This document shows, piece by piece, positions 32,590 to 43,300 of a stretch of 64,000 nucleotides of DNA. Source of the stretch: JAWXBK01 sp040878185 (GTDB lineage: Bacteria; Pseudomonadota; Alphaproteobacteria; Dongiales; Dongiaceae); contig JBBDMS010000015.1 in NCBI GenBank assembly GCA_040878185.1, positions 1 to 64,000 on the forward strand, in the 5' to 3' direction. Position numbers and translations under genes: made by a program. The notes under the pieces were generated by a model that made no database searches, was not told the origin of the DNA, and saw nothing but the letters and a program-made list of their open reading frames with translations. Each line of letters begins with the position of its first letter. The stretch's first letter is position 1.

Positions 32590-33750
32590 TCAACCGCCCG
32601 ATGCCGCCCGCTTCGCGGCGGACATGATATCGAGCAGCTTGTCGTAGTCGGGAACGATGTCGTACTCGACCGAGTTCGCCATCTCCTGCTCGAGACTGTC
32701 CCACTGAATGATCTCGAGCTCTTCCGATGTGAAAAGTTCGAAACATGCGGGATTGCCCATCTGCGTCACCGGATTGAATGTACCTTCGGCGAACGCGACC
32801 GTGTGCGACACTTCCGGATCCTGCACGTATTTGAGGAACTCGATGGCCAGCGGCGAGAGCTCGGGATTGTTGACGACCGAGGTGACCTCGATCCAGGACA
32901 CGCCGCCCTTTCCGCCCGGCATCGGGCCGCTATTCGGTGTTATACCGCGTATGTTCAGCAATCCGTCTGCGCGGGCCAGCGATGCCGAATAGACGCCACC
33001 GGGCAAATAGAGATCGATCTCGCCGCTGACCAGACCCTGGTTGAGTGTCGGGATATCGCCGACCAGTTTCGCATTCCGGAACAACCGGTTTGCCGCTTCC
33101 TCGAATTTTTCAACTTCCTCGTCGGTATGCTCCCGGAACGGATCGAAACCGGCGATCAGGCAAATCACGAACACGTCCCAATCGTCCGTCTCCTGGACCG
33201 CGTAGCGACCGGCCAGTGCGTCGTCGTTCCAAAGATTCCACCCTTCGTCTTCCGCCATCTGGCGACTGATCTTGTCGGTATTGGCAACGAAGCTGTAGGG
33301 GCCATAGCGCTGCGTCATACCCAACAGATCGTTCCCGTCCCCACTCAGCGCCCAGGCATAAGGCGGATGGAATTGCGGGAGCATCTGCTCGAAATACGGT
33401 TCCATCTCGTCACGCGGCAGGGCAACGATCAGCCCCTCGGGATACATGATCTCACGTGCCCAGGGATTGTTCACGTTGATCAGGTCCCACACATTGATCT
33501 CGCCGGCGCGAAGGCGGTTGATCATGGTCGGGTCGTTGGTCAGCGATTCAGCCTTGACCGTCGCATCGTGCATCTGACGGAACGGATCGAGCACCTCCGC
33601 CGAGTTGTAACCCTCCCAGCAGAGGATGTTCAGCTCCTTCTCGCGGGCTGCCTGCGCGGAGCGCCCGGCCATCGAGGCGGCAGCGAGTACAGCGGTGCTG
33701 GCGCCGGCAGACTGCAGAAACTGTCGTCGCGTTTTACTGAAATCGACCAT
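32590..33750 (-). CDS. ABC transporter substrate-binding protein, PotD type, Tat-exported
   Basis: A 386-residue periplasmic binding protein of the spermidine/putrescine family. The N-terminus carries a twin-arginine signal, KTRRQFLQSAG followed by an alanine-rich stretch and AQAAREKE, so it is likely exported folded. The mature part opens LNILCWEGYNSAEVLDPF, typical of PotD/PotF. A strong ribosome site (GGGGAGGAAAAGCC) precedes the ATG at 33750. It heads the potD-A-B-C unit. A trimethylammonium compound such as carnitine or gamma-butyrobetaine is a reasonable ligand given the downstream genes, but this is inference. Confidence 0.9.
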   Translation of the reverse strand: MVDFSKTRRQFLQSAGASTAVLAAASMAGRSAQAAREKELNILCWEGYNSAEVLDPFRQMHDATVKAESLTNDPTMINRLRAGEINVWDLINVNNPWAREIMYPEGLIVALPRDEMEPYFEQMLPQFHPPYAWALSGDGNDLLGMTQRYGPYSFVANTDKISRQMAEDEGWNLWNDDALAGRYAVQETDDWDVFVICLIAGFDPFREHTDEEVEKFEEAANRLFRNAKLVGDIPTLNQGLVSGEIDLYLPGGVYSASLARADGLLNIRGITPNSGPMPGGKGGVSWIEVTSVVNNPELSPLAIEFLKYVQDPEVSHTVAFAEGTFNPVTQMGNPACFELFTSEELEIIQWDSLEQEMANSVEYDIVPDYDKLLDIMSAAKRAASGG

Positions 33751-33948
33751 GGCTTTTCCTCCCCTGTGTGACGAGCGAACGCGTATCGCGGTCCGGGCCT
33801 TTGGGCCGTATCGCTGGTCGGGCCGTGACACGGGGATCCTTCCCCTAACGGCGCTCGGAGCCCACCGATACTCTCAACAAGGGAGCCTAGCGGACCCTTG
33901 GCCGCCGCTCAACGCCCGGTCGAATCTGACAATAAAAGGCCCTCCGGA

Positions 33949-36252
33949 TCAGTGTCCGCACGCGTCTTGGATCGCGCGCCAGACCCGCTCGGGCGTCGCG
34001 GGCATGTCGAGGTTGCGGACCCCCAGCGGCCGGAGCGCGTCGAGGATCGCCGCCATCACCGCCGGCGGGGCCCCGACGCAACCCAGCTCGCCGGCCCCCT
34101 TGGCGCCGAGCGCGTTGCCGGGCGAAGGAATGCCCGCAACGGTTTCGATCCGAAACGACGGCAGGTCGCCGGCACGCGGCATCGCATAGTCGAGAAACGA
34201 TGCCGTCAGAAGCTGGCCGCTCTCGTCATAGACCGTGCGCTCGAGCAAAGCCTGACCGATGCCTTGCGCGAGACTGCCATGTGCCTGGCCTTCGACGATC
34301 ATCGGATTGACGACCGTTCCGAGATCGTCGACCGCGGTATAGCGCACGACGCGAACCGCCCCAGTCTCGGGGTCGATCTCGACTTCCGCGACATGACAGC
34401 CGTTGGGCCAGCTCGCGGCGTCGATCGTGTGACGCAGTTCGGTTTCGATCTGACCGCCCGGCTGGCGCTGCGCGAGTTCGAACAGGCCGATTCGGCGATC
34501 CGTTCCGGCGACCGAGAAAATGCCGGCGCGATATTCGATGTCCGCTGCCGAGGCTTCGAGATTTTCGGCTGCCAGCGCATGCGCCTTGTCGAGCGCAACC
34601 TTGCCGCCTGCCATCGTCGCCGGCCCACCGATGAACAGCGAGCGCGACGCAACGCTGCCGATGCCGTTCACCGCATCGGTATCGCCCGATAGAATCTCGA
34701 TACTATCGATCGGCAGATCGAGCGCGACCGCGAGCAGTTGTGCGAAACAGGTCGAGAGACCCTGCCCCATCGCCTGCATCGCGGTCTGCAGCGTCACGCG
34801 CCCGTCGCCGACGATCCGCACGATGACGTCTTCGGTATAGACCGCAGCACCCGTCCACTCGATGAAACTGGAGACCCCGCGGCCGCGCAGCAGGCCGGCT
34901 TTGGCCGATCCCTCGCGCCGCGCGGCAAATCCGTTCCAGTCGGCGCTGGCCAGCGCCTCGTCGAGTACGCGCTCGAACTCGCCGCAATCGTAGATCTCGC
35001 CGTTTGGCGTCGTATATGGGAACGCATCGGGTGGTATGAAATTGCGCCGCCGGATCTCGATCGGATCGAGGCCGAGCGTCGCCGCCGCTTCCTCGATAAG
35101 CCGCTCGATCACATAGATGCTTTCCGGCCGACCGGCGCCGCGATAAGGCGCGGTCGGGCAGGTATTGGTGAGACAGGCTGAGACCTCGAGGTCGACCGCG
35201 GGTACGCGATAGGTACCGACGACTGCGCGCGGGCCGAGCAGCAACGCAACGACCGCGCCAGCGGGTGTCAGATAGGCGCCGAGATCGGATTTCGTCTTGA
35301 TGCGCAGGCCGAGGATGCGCCCGTCGCCGTCGAACGCGAGTGCGGCATCGCTCACCTGGTCGCGGCCATGCGTGCCGGCGAGGAACTCGTCCGCGCGTGT
35401 CGCCCGCCATTTGACCGGCCGGCCGAAGCGCCGTGCGGCGATGGCGGCGACGGCATCTTCCGGGTGCAAATTCGTCTTGAGACCGAACCCGCCGCCGATA
35501 TCCGGCACCAGGACACGGATCTTCTCGGGCGCCGAACGCAGCACGCCATCGGCAAGCTGCTGGCGCAAGGTCGATGGCGTCTGGGTGACCGTACGCAAGG
35601 TGAAACGCTCGCTCGCCGGATCGTATTCGGCCAGCGTGGCGCGCGGCTCGAGCGCGTTGGGCACCAGCCGGTTGTTGACGATGCGCAGGCCGACGACATG
35701 CGGCGCGCGCGCAAAGGCCGCATCCGTTGCCGCCGCATCGCCGAACCGTCCATAGGCCGCGACATTGCCGGGCGCACCCGGCCAGAGCACAGGCGCATTC
35801 GGCGCGGTTGTAGCATCCACAGTGACGACCGCCGGCAGCACGTCGTATTCGACCGCTATGCGCTCGGCCGCGTCCTCGGCCTCGGCCTGGCTCTCCGCCA
35901 GCACGGCAGCGATCGGGTCGCCGACGAACCGCACCCGGCCGCCGGCGAGCGGAAAACGCGGTGGGCCTTCGCTCGGCTTGCCGTCGGCGCGGCTGGTGCG
36001 CGGCGGCGACGGCAGGGCGCCGGTCCCTTCGGCCGCGAGATCGGCGCCGGTCAGGACCGCGACCACGCCCGGCATCGCGCGCGCATCCGCCGTATCGATC
36101 GCCGTTATGTCGGCATGGGCATGCGGCGAGCGCAGCAAAGCGAGATGCAGCATGCCGTCGGCGCGCAGATCGTCGCCGAAACAGGCCTCGCCGCGAAGCA
36201 GCCTTTCGTCCTCGATCCGCCGGACCGACTGGCCGATACCGAACTTCTCCAT
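33949..36252 (-). CDS. Xanthine dehydrogenase family molybdopterin-binding (large) subunit
   Basis: A 767-residue molybdenum-hydroxylase large subunit of the CoxL/XdhB superfamily, opening GIGQSVRRIEDERLLRGEACF. Cofactor-binding features include DIGGGFGLKTNLHPED, APYRGAGRPESIY, MQAMGQGLSTCFAQ and the active-site glutamate in GAKGAGELGC. It lacks the AYRCSFR loop of true CO dehydrogenase, so a different hydroxylase is meant. The FAD-binding medium and iron-sulfur small subunits normally encoded beside it are absent here. It follows the ureohydrolase by 16 bp on the same strand, so it probably belongs to that unit. The start at 36252 is chosen at MEKFGIG. Confidence 0.9.
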   Translation of the reverse strand: MEKFGIGQSVRRIEDERLLRGEACFGDDLRADGMLHLALLRSPHAHADITAIDTADARAMPGVVAVLTGADLAAEGTGALPSPPRTSRADGKPSEGPPRFPLAGGRVRFVGDPIAAVLAESQAEAEDAAERIAVEYDVLPAVVTVDATTAPNAPVLWPGAPGNVAAYGRFGDAAATDAAFARAPHVVGLRIVNNRLVPNALEPRATLAEYDPASERFTLRTVTQTPSTLRQQLADGVLRSAPEKIRVLVPDIGGGFGLKTNLHPEDAVAAIAARRFGRPVKWRATRADEFLAGTHGRDQVSDAALAFDGDGRILGLRIKTKSDLGAYLTPAGAVVALLLGPRAVVGTYRVPAVDLEVSACLTNTCPTAPYRGAGRPESIYVIERLIEEAAATLGLDPIEIRRRNFIPPDAFPYTTPNGEIYDCGEFERVLDEALASADWNGFAARREGSAKAGLLRGRGVSSFIEWTGAAVYTEDVIVRIVGDGRVTLQTAMQAMGQGLSTCFAQLLAVALDLPIDSIEILSGDTDAVNGIGSVASRSLFIGGPATMAGGKVALDKAHALAAENLEASAADIEYRAGIFSVAGTDRRIGLFELAQRQPGGQIETELRHTIDAASWPNGCHVAEVEIDPETGAVRVVRYTAVDDLGTVVNPMIVEGQAHGSLAQGIGQALLERTVYDESGQLLTASFLDYAMPRAGDLPSFRIETVAGIPSPGNALGAKGAGELGCVGAPPAVMAAILDALRPLGVRNLDMPATPERVWRAIQDACGH

Positions 36253-36268
36253 GTCGCCGTCCGAACGA

Positions 36269-37306
36269 TCAGGCCGCGACGCCACGCAAGGTCCGCAACC
36301 GGTCGGCGATCAGACACATCTGCTCGAACATCAGCACCATCGCGTTCATCGAGGTGATGTTGTTCGGATTGTCCTTGGTCGGCACGATGCAGACGACATC
36401 GGCGCCGATCACGTCGAGGCCGCGCAACCCGTGCAGCGTCTGCGTCGCATCGTCCGGTGTCATACCGCTATAGCCGGGTTCGAGGTTGGCTGCGGCCGGC
36501 GCGTAGACGGGATCGAGCGCATCCATGTCGAAGGTGATGTAGACCGGCGAATCGCCGACCCGTTCGCGCACCAGCTCGACCACTTTCTTGACGCCGAGTT
36601 CGCGGAACTCGTCGATGCCGATCACGCGATAGCCGAGCGCGTTCGACGTCTCGCGCCAGTCGAGGGTGACGACATTGCCGCGGATGCCGATCTGCGTGCT
36701 CTTTTCGGCGTCGACATGGCCCTCGCGCACGAGATAAGCCGCCCAGTGCGCGGCCGAGCGCACGGCGCCGAGCCAATGCGGGATATGCTCGTAGGCATCG
36801 GTATGCGCGTCGAAATGGATCAACGCCGCCTTCCTCCCGCCGCTGATCTTCGCATTCTTGCCGGCAATCGCCTTCAGGATCGGCCCGGTAATCGAATGGT
36901 CGCCGCCGATCGAGACCGGCCGCACATTGGCGTTGTCGAGGCGCTTGTAGAAGCCCTCGATATGCTGGACGCAGATATCGTTGACCATCGCCTCCGGCAG
37001 CGGCACGTCGCCCATGTCGTTGATCCGACATTCCTCCCAGGGGTTCAGCCCGTATTTCGCATGGCAGCGGCGATAGAAGCCCGAAACATGCCGCAGGAAA
37101 CGCGGCGCCAGATGCTGGTCGCGCTCGGTCGAGCCGTTGCCCGACGAATGCGGTACGCCGACGAAGGCGATATCCGCGTTGTTCGGGTTTTCGTCCCACG
37201 GGCAGCGGAAGAAGGTCGGAATGCCGTACCAGTACCAGCTGCTCGTCTCGCGCTTCATGCGCTGGTAGGTCTCTTCGTCCATGACGAAGGGGCGATGCTC
37301 GTCCAT
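36269..37306 (-). CDS. Arginase/agmatinase-family ureohydrolase, divergent type
   Basis: A 345-residue arginase-fold metallohydrolase with all six ligands: His137 (GGDHS), Asp166, His168 and Asp170 (FDAHTDA), Asp260 and Asp262 (FDMDALDP). The loop that is NRPGARHGP in the agmatinase-type gene at 12414 is here GNGSTERDQHLAP, and an aromatic N-terminal extension (ETSSWYWYGIPTFFRCPW) precedes the fold. The substrate is thus likely a different guanidino or amidino compound. It is first in a two-gene unit with the molybdenum hydroxylase, and divergent from a xanthine/uracil-type permease 231 bp away, which hints at a nitrogen-rich heterocycle or guanidine route. Confidence 0.85.
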   Translation of the reverse strand: MDEHRPFVMDEETYQRMKRETSSWYWYGIPTFFRCPWDENPNNADIAFVGVPHSSGNGSTERDQHLAPRFLRHVSGFYRRCHAKYGLNPWEECRINDMGDVPLPEAMVNDICVQHIEGFYKRLDNANVRPVSIGGDHSITGPILKAIAGKNAKISGGRKAALIHFDAHTDAYEHIPHWLGAVRSAAHWAAYLVREGHVDAEKSTQIGIRGNVVTLDWRETSNALGYRVIGIDEFRELGVKKVVELVRERVGDSPVYITFDMDALDPVYAPAAANLEPGYSGMTPDDATQTLHGLRGLDVIGADVVCIVPTKDNPNNITSMNAMVLMFEQMCLIADRLRTLRGVAA

Positions 37307-37537
37307 CTCAGCTTTCTCCCGCCGGTTCGGATACAGTCTCGTGGCACACGCCGGCCCGTACCGGGCGGCGACGGCGCATCATGACACCCGCCAATGGCGG
37401 GGGGCAATTCGTGCAGGATTGTTGCGCCAGCCGCACTTGCCGGATGCCCAATGGCGGGTCAGCATGACGATGTCGTCGACTCGACGGGCGACGGGGCGCC
37501 CGATCCGGCCGGCATGTCTGCACACAGGGGGGCTGTC

Positions 37538-38830
37538 ATGCAGGACCAGCGCGATCGCGTACTCGATGTCGCCGAGCGGCCGAAGCCGCCGGTCTTTCTG
37601 CTTCTCAGCCTGCAGCATCTGTTCGCCATGTTCGGCGCCACCGTTCTGGTGCCGCTGCTGACCGGGCTCGATCCTGGTGTCGCGCTCATTTCGAGCGGGC
37701 TCGGCACCCTCGTCTTCATCGCGATCACCGGCGGCCAGGTGCCGGCCTATCTCGGATCCTCGTTCGCCTTCATCGGCCCGATCATTGCCGCATCGGCGAT
37801 CGGCGGGCCGGCCGGCGCGATGATCGGCGCATTCGCAGCCGGCGGCGTCTATGTCGCCGTCGCAGCTGCGCTTCGGGCCTTCGGAACCGAATGGCTTCTG
37901 CGCCTGCTGCCGCCGGTTGTTGTCGGGCCGGTTATCGTCGTCATCGGGCTCGGCCTCGCCACCATCGCTGTCGGAATGGCGACCAACACGGCGGGCGGCA
38001 GCCCGTACAGCCTGCCGCATTTCCTCGTCGCGCTGGCGACGCTGGCGGCGATCTTCGTGTTCGCGATCGTGCTCAAGGGCTTTTTCACGGTGATCCCGAT
38101 CCTGCTCGGCATCGTGGCGGGTTATGCGATCGCCGCCGTCGCCGGCTTCGTCGATTACGCGCCACTCTCAGACGCCGCGTTCTTCGCACTCCCGAACTTC
38201 ACCCTCGCCTTTTCCGGCCTGACGGACGGCGTGTCGGTCCTCGCCATGATTCTGCTCATTGCGCCGGTCGCGCTGGTGACGATGGCCGAACATATCGGCG
38301 ATATGGTCGTACTAAGCCGCATCGTCGGCCGCGAATTCCTCAAGAAGCCCGGACTCGCGCGCACGCTCGCGGGCGATGGCATCGCAACCGCCCTCGCGGC
38401 GCTGATCGGCGGCCCGCCGAATACGACCTACGGCGAGAATATCGGCGTCATGGCGATCACCCGGATTTTCAGCGTCTGGGTGATCGGCGGCGCGGCTGTT
38501 CTGGCAATCCTGCTGGGTTTCGTCGGTATCCTCGCCGCGTTCCTCAAGACGATTCCGATGGCCGTGATGGGCGGCGTATCGATCGCGCTTTTCGGCGTGA
38601 TCGCATCGTCAGGCATCCGGACCCTGATCGAAGGCAAGGTCGATCTCGGCGATAAACGTAATCTTCTGATCGTCTCGACGATTCTGGTGCTGGGGATCGG
38701 GGGCGCGACCATCCAGTTCACCAACAGCAGCTTCTCGATCTCGCCGATGGCGCTCGCCGCGGTCGCGGGTGTTTTCCTCAACGCCGTGCTGCCGAAGCGC
38801 GGTGCGGAGCCAAAGATTCCGGGACTGTAG
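37538..38830 (+). CDS. Nucleobase (xanthine/uracil) permease family protein
   Basis: A 430-residue membrane carrier of the NCS2/UraA type, importing a purine or pyrimidine base with protons or sodium. Hydrophobic helices run throughout (FLLLSLQHLFAMFGATVLVP at the start). The family motifs are LGSSFAFIGP and, in the central region, AEHIGDMVVLSR and GGPPNTTYGENIGV, which include the conserved glutamates of UraA. The start at 37538 (MQDQRDRV) follows AGGGGGG and gives the usual length; an upstream in-frame ATG at 37514 is possible. It is divergent from the ureohydrolase and molybdenum hydroxylase genes. Confidence 0.9.
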   Translation: MQDQRDRVLDVAERPKPPVFLLLSLQHLFAMFGATVLVPLLTGLDPGVALISSGLGTLVFIAITGGQVPAYLGSSFAFIGPIIAASAIGGPAGAMIGAFAAGGVYVAVAAALRAFGTEWLLRLLPPVVVGPVIVVIGLGLATIAVGMATNTAGGSPYSLPHFLVALATLAAIFVFAIVLKGFFTVIPILLGIVAGYAIAAVAGFVDYAPLSDAAFFALPNFTLAFSGLTDGVSVLAMILLIAPVALVTMAEHIGDMVVLSRIVGREFLKKPGLARTLAGDGIATALAALIGGPPNTTYGENIGVMAITRIFSVWVIGGAAVLAILLGFVGILAAFLKTIPMAVMGGVSIALFGVIASSGIRTLIEGKVDLGDKRNLLIVSTILVLGIGGATIQFTNSSFSISPMALAAVAGVFLNAVLPKRGAEPKIPGL

Positions 38831-38908
38831 CGGGATTTCGCACGTTAACTCAGCCCGGGCTTTGAGCTTCTGAAGGATCGGTTCGGCTGGCGCCCCGGCT
38901 CCTGCGCG

Positions 38909-40183
38909 CTACCGTCTGACGGTGTCGGGCCCGGTCCCGCCGCCGTCGCGGTCGGTAAGGCGACCTGGCCGCCGGACCGCCTGCAGAACTAACAGAGTCG
39001 CAACGACCACCCAGAAGCTGCAAAGCAGCGAGATCGTCGCCATCGACAGGCTGGCATCGATGAGCCAGCCCATCAAGGCGGGCGACAACGCGGTCGAAAA
39101 CACAATCAGCGAGGCGGCCATCGCCTTGATCCCGCCGAGATGACGTACGCCGTAGATTTCTGCCCAGAGGGCCGACGTCGCGGTGTGATGCACGCCGGCG
39201 GACATGCCTGCCAATCCCATGAACAGGATCGCGACCGCCGACGCGTGGAAAATCCCGAGAATGATCATTGCTGCGCCCAACGGCAGCAGAACATAGGGAT
39301 AGACGCGCCGCGCACCGAGCCGGTCGATCAAAGGGCCGCTCGCCAGCGCGGAAATCACGGTCACGATGGCATATGCCGTGAATCCCAAGGCAAACAGCCG
39401 CATGTCCCAACCCATCTCGGATACGATCGTGCGCTGGTTGAAAAAGATTCCGGTGTTGATAAAGTGCGGCGCTAGCACGGCCGGCAGCAGCAGCCAGAAA
39501 AACCCGTCGCGCAAGACCTGGCCGCGGGTAAATTGCTGCTCATTTGACGCGCTCGCCATGCCGTCGATCTGCGCCATGAGCGCGGTGTGGCGCGCAACGT
39601 GGCCGCGCAACATGAGTTGCGACAACGGCAACAGCACAACGGCAAGTGCGAGCGCAACAAAGCCCCAGATTGTCTGCCACTCGAACATGGCTGCCAACGC
39701 GATGATCGCCAGCGGCAAGGTCGCCTCGCCGAAAGAATAACCGAGCGCGGCCAGGGCAACGGCCTTGCCCCGCCCCGTCGCCGCGTAGCGGGCAACGGCA
39801 GTCAGGCCTGTGTGACTGAGCAGCCCTTGCCCACCGAAGCGCAACAACAGAAACGCGACGTAAAGATAGGCGATCGAACCGGTGGGCAGTTGCCACATAA
39901 AAACCGCGGCGGCAATCATCAAAGCGCAAACGAGCGCGCTATAGAGCCGCAAGTCGATGCGATCGATCAGATGCCCGACCAGCAGCACCAACCCGGCGCT
40001 GGTCAGGGTCGCGAGCGAATAGACCGACCCGAACGCGCCATGTCCGAGATCGAACGCCGCCCGCAATTCATCGCTGAACAATGCGATAAAATAGGTCTGT
40101 CCGAACGACGATCCCAACGTCAGCAGAAATCCGAACGTCAGAAGCCGCGGATTGGAAAGGATGTAGCGCAGATACTCAAGCAT
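38909..40183 (-). CDS. Major facilitator superfamily transporter
   Basis: A 424-residue MFS carrier with about twelve hydrophobic segments in two halves separated by a charged loop (MAQIDGMASASNEQQFTRGQ). The A-motif-like turn GHLIDRIDLRL follows helix 2, and its counterpart in the second half is GPLIDRLGARR. Both fit oxalate/monocarboxylate-type MFS proteins, but the substrate is unknown. The start at 40183 (MLEYLRY) is preferred because GGGAGGG lies just upstream; the longer start at 40207 would put that site inside the gene. It is convergent with the nucleobase permease. Confidence 0.88.
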   Translation of the reverse strand: MLEYLRYILSNPRLLTFGFLLTLGSSFGQTYFIALFSDELRAAFDLGHGAFGSVYSLATLTSAGLVLLVGHLIDRIDLRLYSALVCALMIAAAVFMWQLPTGSIAYLYVAFLLLRFGGQGLLSHTGLTAVARYAATGRGKAVALAALGYSFGEATLPLAIIALAAMFEWQTIWGFVALALAVVLLPLSQLMLRGHVARHTALMAQIDGMASASNEQQFTRGQVLRDGFFWLLLPAVLAPHFINTGIFFNQRTIVSEMGWDMRLFALGFTAYAIVTVISALASGPLIDRLGARRVYPYVLLPLGAAMIILGIFHASAVAILFMGLAGMSAGVHHTATSALWAEIYGVRHLGGIKAMAASLIVFSTALSPALMGWLIDASLSMATISLLCSFWVVVATLLVLQAVRRPGRLTDRDGGGTGPDTVRR

Positions 40184-40341
40184 ATGCGCACCCTCCCGCG
40201 GCGGCATCTGAAATCCCGATCACCGGAACGGTGCCCGCGGGAGTAATTGGCCGCGACTGCCCAATGCCGTGCTGCCCAGCGCGTACCACAGCCCCGCACC
40301 CAGCAGCACCCAGCCTTCGTCGAAGAACGATAAAGATGGCG

Positions 40342-43300
40342 CTAAGCCGGCTGACCTTCCGGCGCTGCCGGCGGCGCCCCGGCGCCACCATCCGAACCTT
40401 CGGCCGCCTTCTTCTTCGCCTCGGTCGCGCGATGGTCGCGGGCGATGAAGGTGTAGACGGTCGGCGTCACAAACAAAGTGAACATCGTACCGATCGTCAT
40501 GCCGGCGGCGATCACCAGACCGATGTCGAACCGGCTGCGCGCGCCCGCACCGCTCGCGGTCAGGAGCGGCACCATCGCCATCACCATAGCGGCCGTTGTC
40601 ATCAGGATCGGCCGCAGACGAACGGCGGCCGCTTCCTCGATCGCTTCGCGGCGCGAATAGCCCTGCTCGATCTGCAGGCGGTTGGCGAACTCGACCATCA
40701 GGATGCCGTGCTTCGCGATCAAACCGATCAGCGTCACGAGACCGATCTGCGAATAGATATTGATACTGAGCAATCCGACGGAGCCGCCGATCGATAGCGG
40801 CAGCAGCGCGCCGAACATCGAGGTCGGCAACGCAATCAGGATGATGATCGGATCGCGGAAGCTTTCGAACTGCGCCGCCAGCACCAGGAAAATCACCACC
40901 AGCGCGAAGACGAAAGTGTAAACCAGCGTGCCGCCTTCCTTGACGAACTGCCGGCTCTCGCCCTGGAAATCGTAGGTGAACCCATCCGGCAGGATCTCCG
41001 CCGCCTTGTCGCGCAGGAAATCGAGCGTCTCGCCGAGCGTGCGTCCCGGGAACGGCACGGCAGACAAGGTCGCCGAATTGAGCTGCTGGAAGCCGCGCAG
41101 CGCGTTCGGCTGCACCGACTGCGAAATTGACGCCACGGTCGAGAGCGGAACCAGTTCGCCGCTTGCCGTACGCACCTGATAGCGCGTCAGCCAATCCGCC
41201 GTCAGACGATAGTCGCGCGGCACCTGCGGAATCACCTGATAGCTGCGGCCATAAAGGTCGAACAGGTTCGTATAATTACCGCCGAGCATGGTTCCCAGCG
41301 CCGAACCGATGTCGGCCATGCTGATGCCGAGCCGGTTCGCCTTGTCGTGATCGATCAGGAACTCGACCTGCGGCGTGTTGAACCGGAGGTCGGTGTCGGT
41401 GAACAGGAACATGCCGCTCTGGTTGGCAGCCTGCTGGAACGTCTCGACCAGTTCGGCGAGCTGCACGAAGTCGCGCGTCGTGGTGATGACGAACTGCACC
41501 GGCGCGCCGCCGGTCGAGCCGGGCAGAGCCGGCGGCGGAAAGGCGACAATGGAGGCGCCGGGAATGCCGTTCAACTGCGGCTGCAGACTGGCGAGGATTT
41601 CCTTCGCGCTGCGGTCGCGCAATTCCCAGGGCTTGAGGATCATGCCGGCAAACGCCTGATGCGGACCATCGGTGCCGTTGATCAGGAAGACGCCTGCGCG
41701 CTCCGGCACGGTCTCGAAGATCTCGTACATCGCCTCGGTCTGGCGCTCGAGATAATCGAGATTGGCATATTCCGGCGTCGACACGATGTTCATGAACCAG
41801 CCCTGATCCTCTTCGGGCGCGAGTTCCTTCGGTGTTGTGACATACATCAGGCCGGTTATCACCATGACGCCGCCCAGCACGAGCAGCGTGAGCGCACGGA
41901 ATCCCAGCGAGCGACGCAATACGCGATGATAGCGGCTGCGCAGCCCGTCGAAGACCCGGTTCACCAGCCGAACGAAGCGATTGTCGCCGCTGTGAGAGGT
42001 GAGCAGTCGCGAGCACATCATCGGCGACAAGGTCAGCGATACGATGCCCGAGACGACAACCGCGCCCGCCAGCGTGAACGCGAACTCCTGGAACAGCGCA
42101 CCGGTCAGGCCCGACACGAACCCGATCGGCGCATAGACGGCAACCAGCGTCAGCGTCATTGAGACGATCGGACCGGTGATCTCGCGCGCGCCCTTGAGCG
42201 CGGCCTCGTAGGGCGGCATGCCCTCTTCGATATGGCGGTAGACGTTTTCGACCACCACGATCGAATCGTCGACGACCAGCCCGATCGCGAGCACCAGCGC
42301 AAGCAGCGTCAGCAGATTGATCGAATAGCCCATCGCCAGCACGAGCATCATCACGCCGATCAGCGACAGCGGGATGGTGACAATCGGAATCGCGGTCGAC
42401 CGCGCACTGCCGAGAAACAGGAAGATCACAACGATGACGATGATCGCCGCTTCACCGAGCGTTGTGACGACCTCGCGGATCGAGGCGCGGATGAACGTGG
42501 TCGAATCCCAGGCGATCGTCGCCTCGAGTCCTTCCGGCAGCTCGGCCTGGATCTCGGGGAAGATGTCGCGGACGCCGTCGATGACGGTCAGCGGATTGGC
42601 GGTCGGCGTCACGTAGACCCCGATGAACACGCCCTTGAGCCCGTTGAACACCGATGTGGAGTCCACGCTCTGCGGCCCCAGTTCGATCTTGGCGATATGG
42701 CCGAGGCGGATCAGCGAATCGCCGCGGGTCGCGACGACGAGTTGTGCGAAAGCCTCGGCGCTTTTGAGCGAGGTTTCGGCATTGATCCCCGTCTCGACAA
42801 AATCGCCTTTGATCTTCCCGGCGGCCGAGGTGAAGTTGTTGAGGTTGAGCGCGGTCTGAACGTCGTTCGGTGTGACGCCGAGGGCCGCCATCTTGTTCGG
42901 GTCGAGCCAGATGCGCATCGCAAAGGTCTGGCCGCCGAGAATCTGCGCCTGGGCGACGCCGGTCACGGTCTGCAGCTTCGGCTGCACGATCCGCGTCAGA
43001 TAATCGGTGATCTGCGACGAGCTCATCATGTCGGAAATGAACGACATGTACATGAGCGCGAACCCGTCTCCGGTCTGTTTAACGACGACCGGATCGTTGG
43101 CTTCGCGCGGCAGCACGCCGAGCACCTGATTGACCTTGGACAGCACGTCGGTCGCCGCGCGATCGGGATCGGCATCGAGCAGCAGGTTGAGCGTCACGGT
43201 CGACACGCCCTGGCGCGACGCAGACACCAGCGTGTCGATACCTTCCGTGCTGGCAACCGCCTGCTCGATCGGCACCGTGATGAAGCCTTTGATCACCTCG

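Noticed and set aside
37307..37537. Possible purine or guanidine riboswitch before the nucleobase permease
   Set aside because: The 231-bp gap was read for the conserved cores of purine and guanidine-I motifs. Neither was recognised, only GC-rich short repeats.
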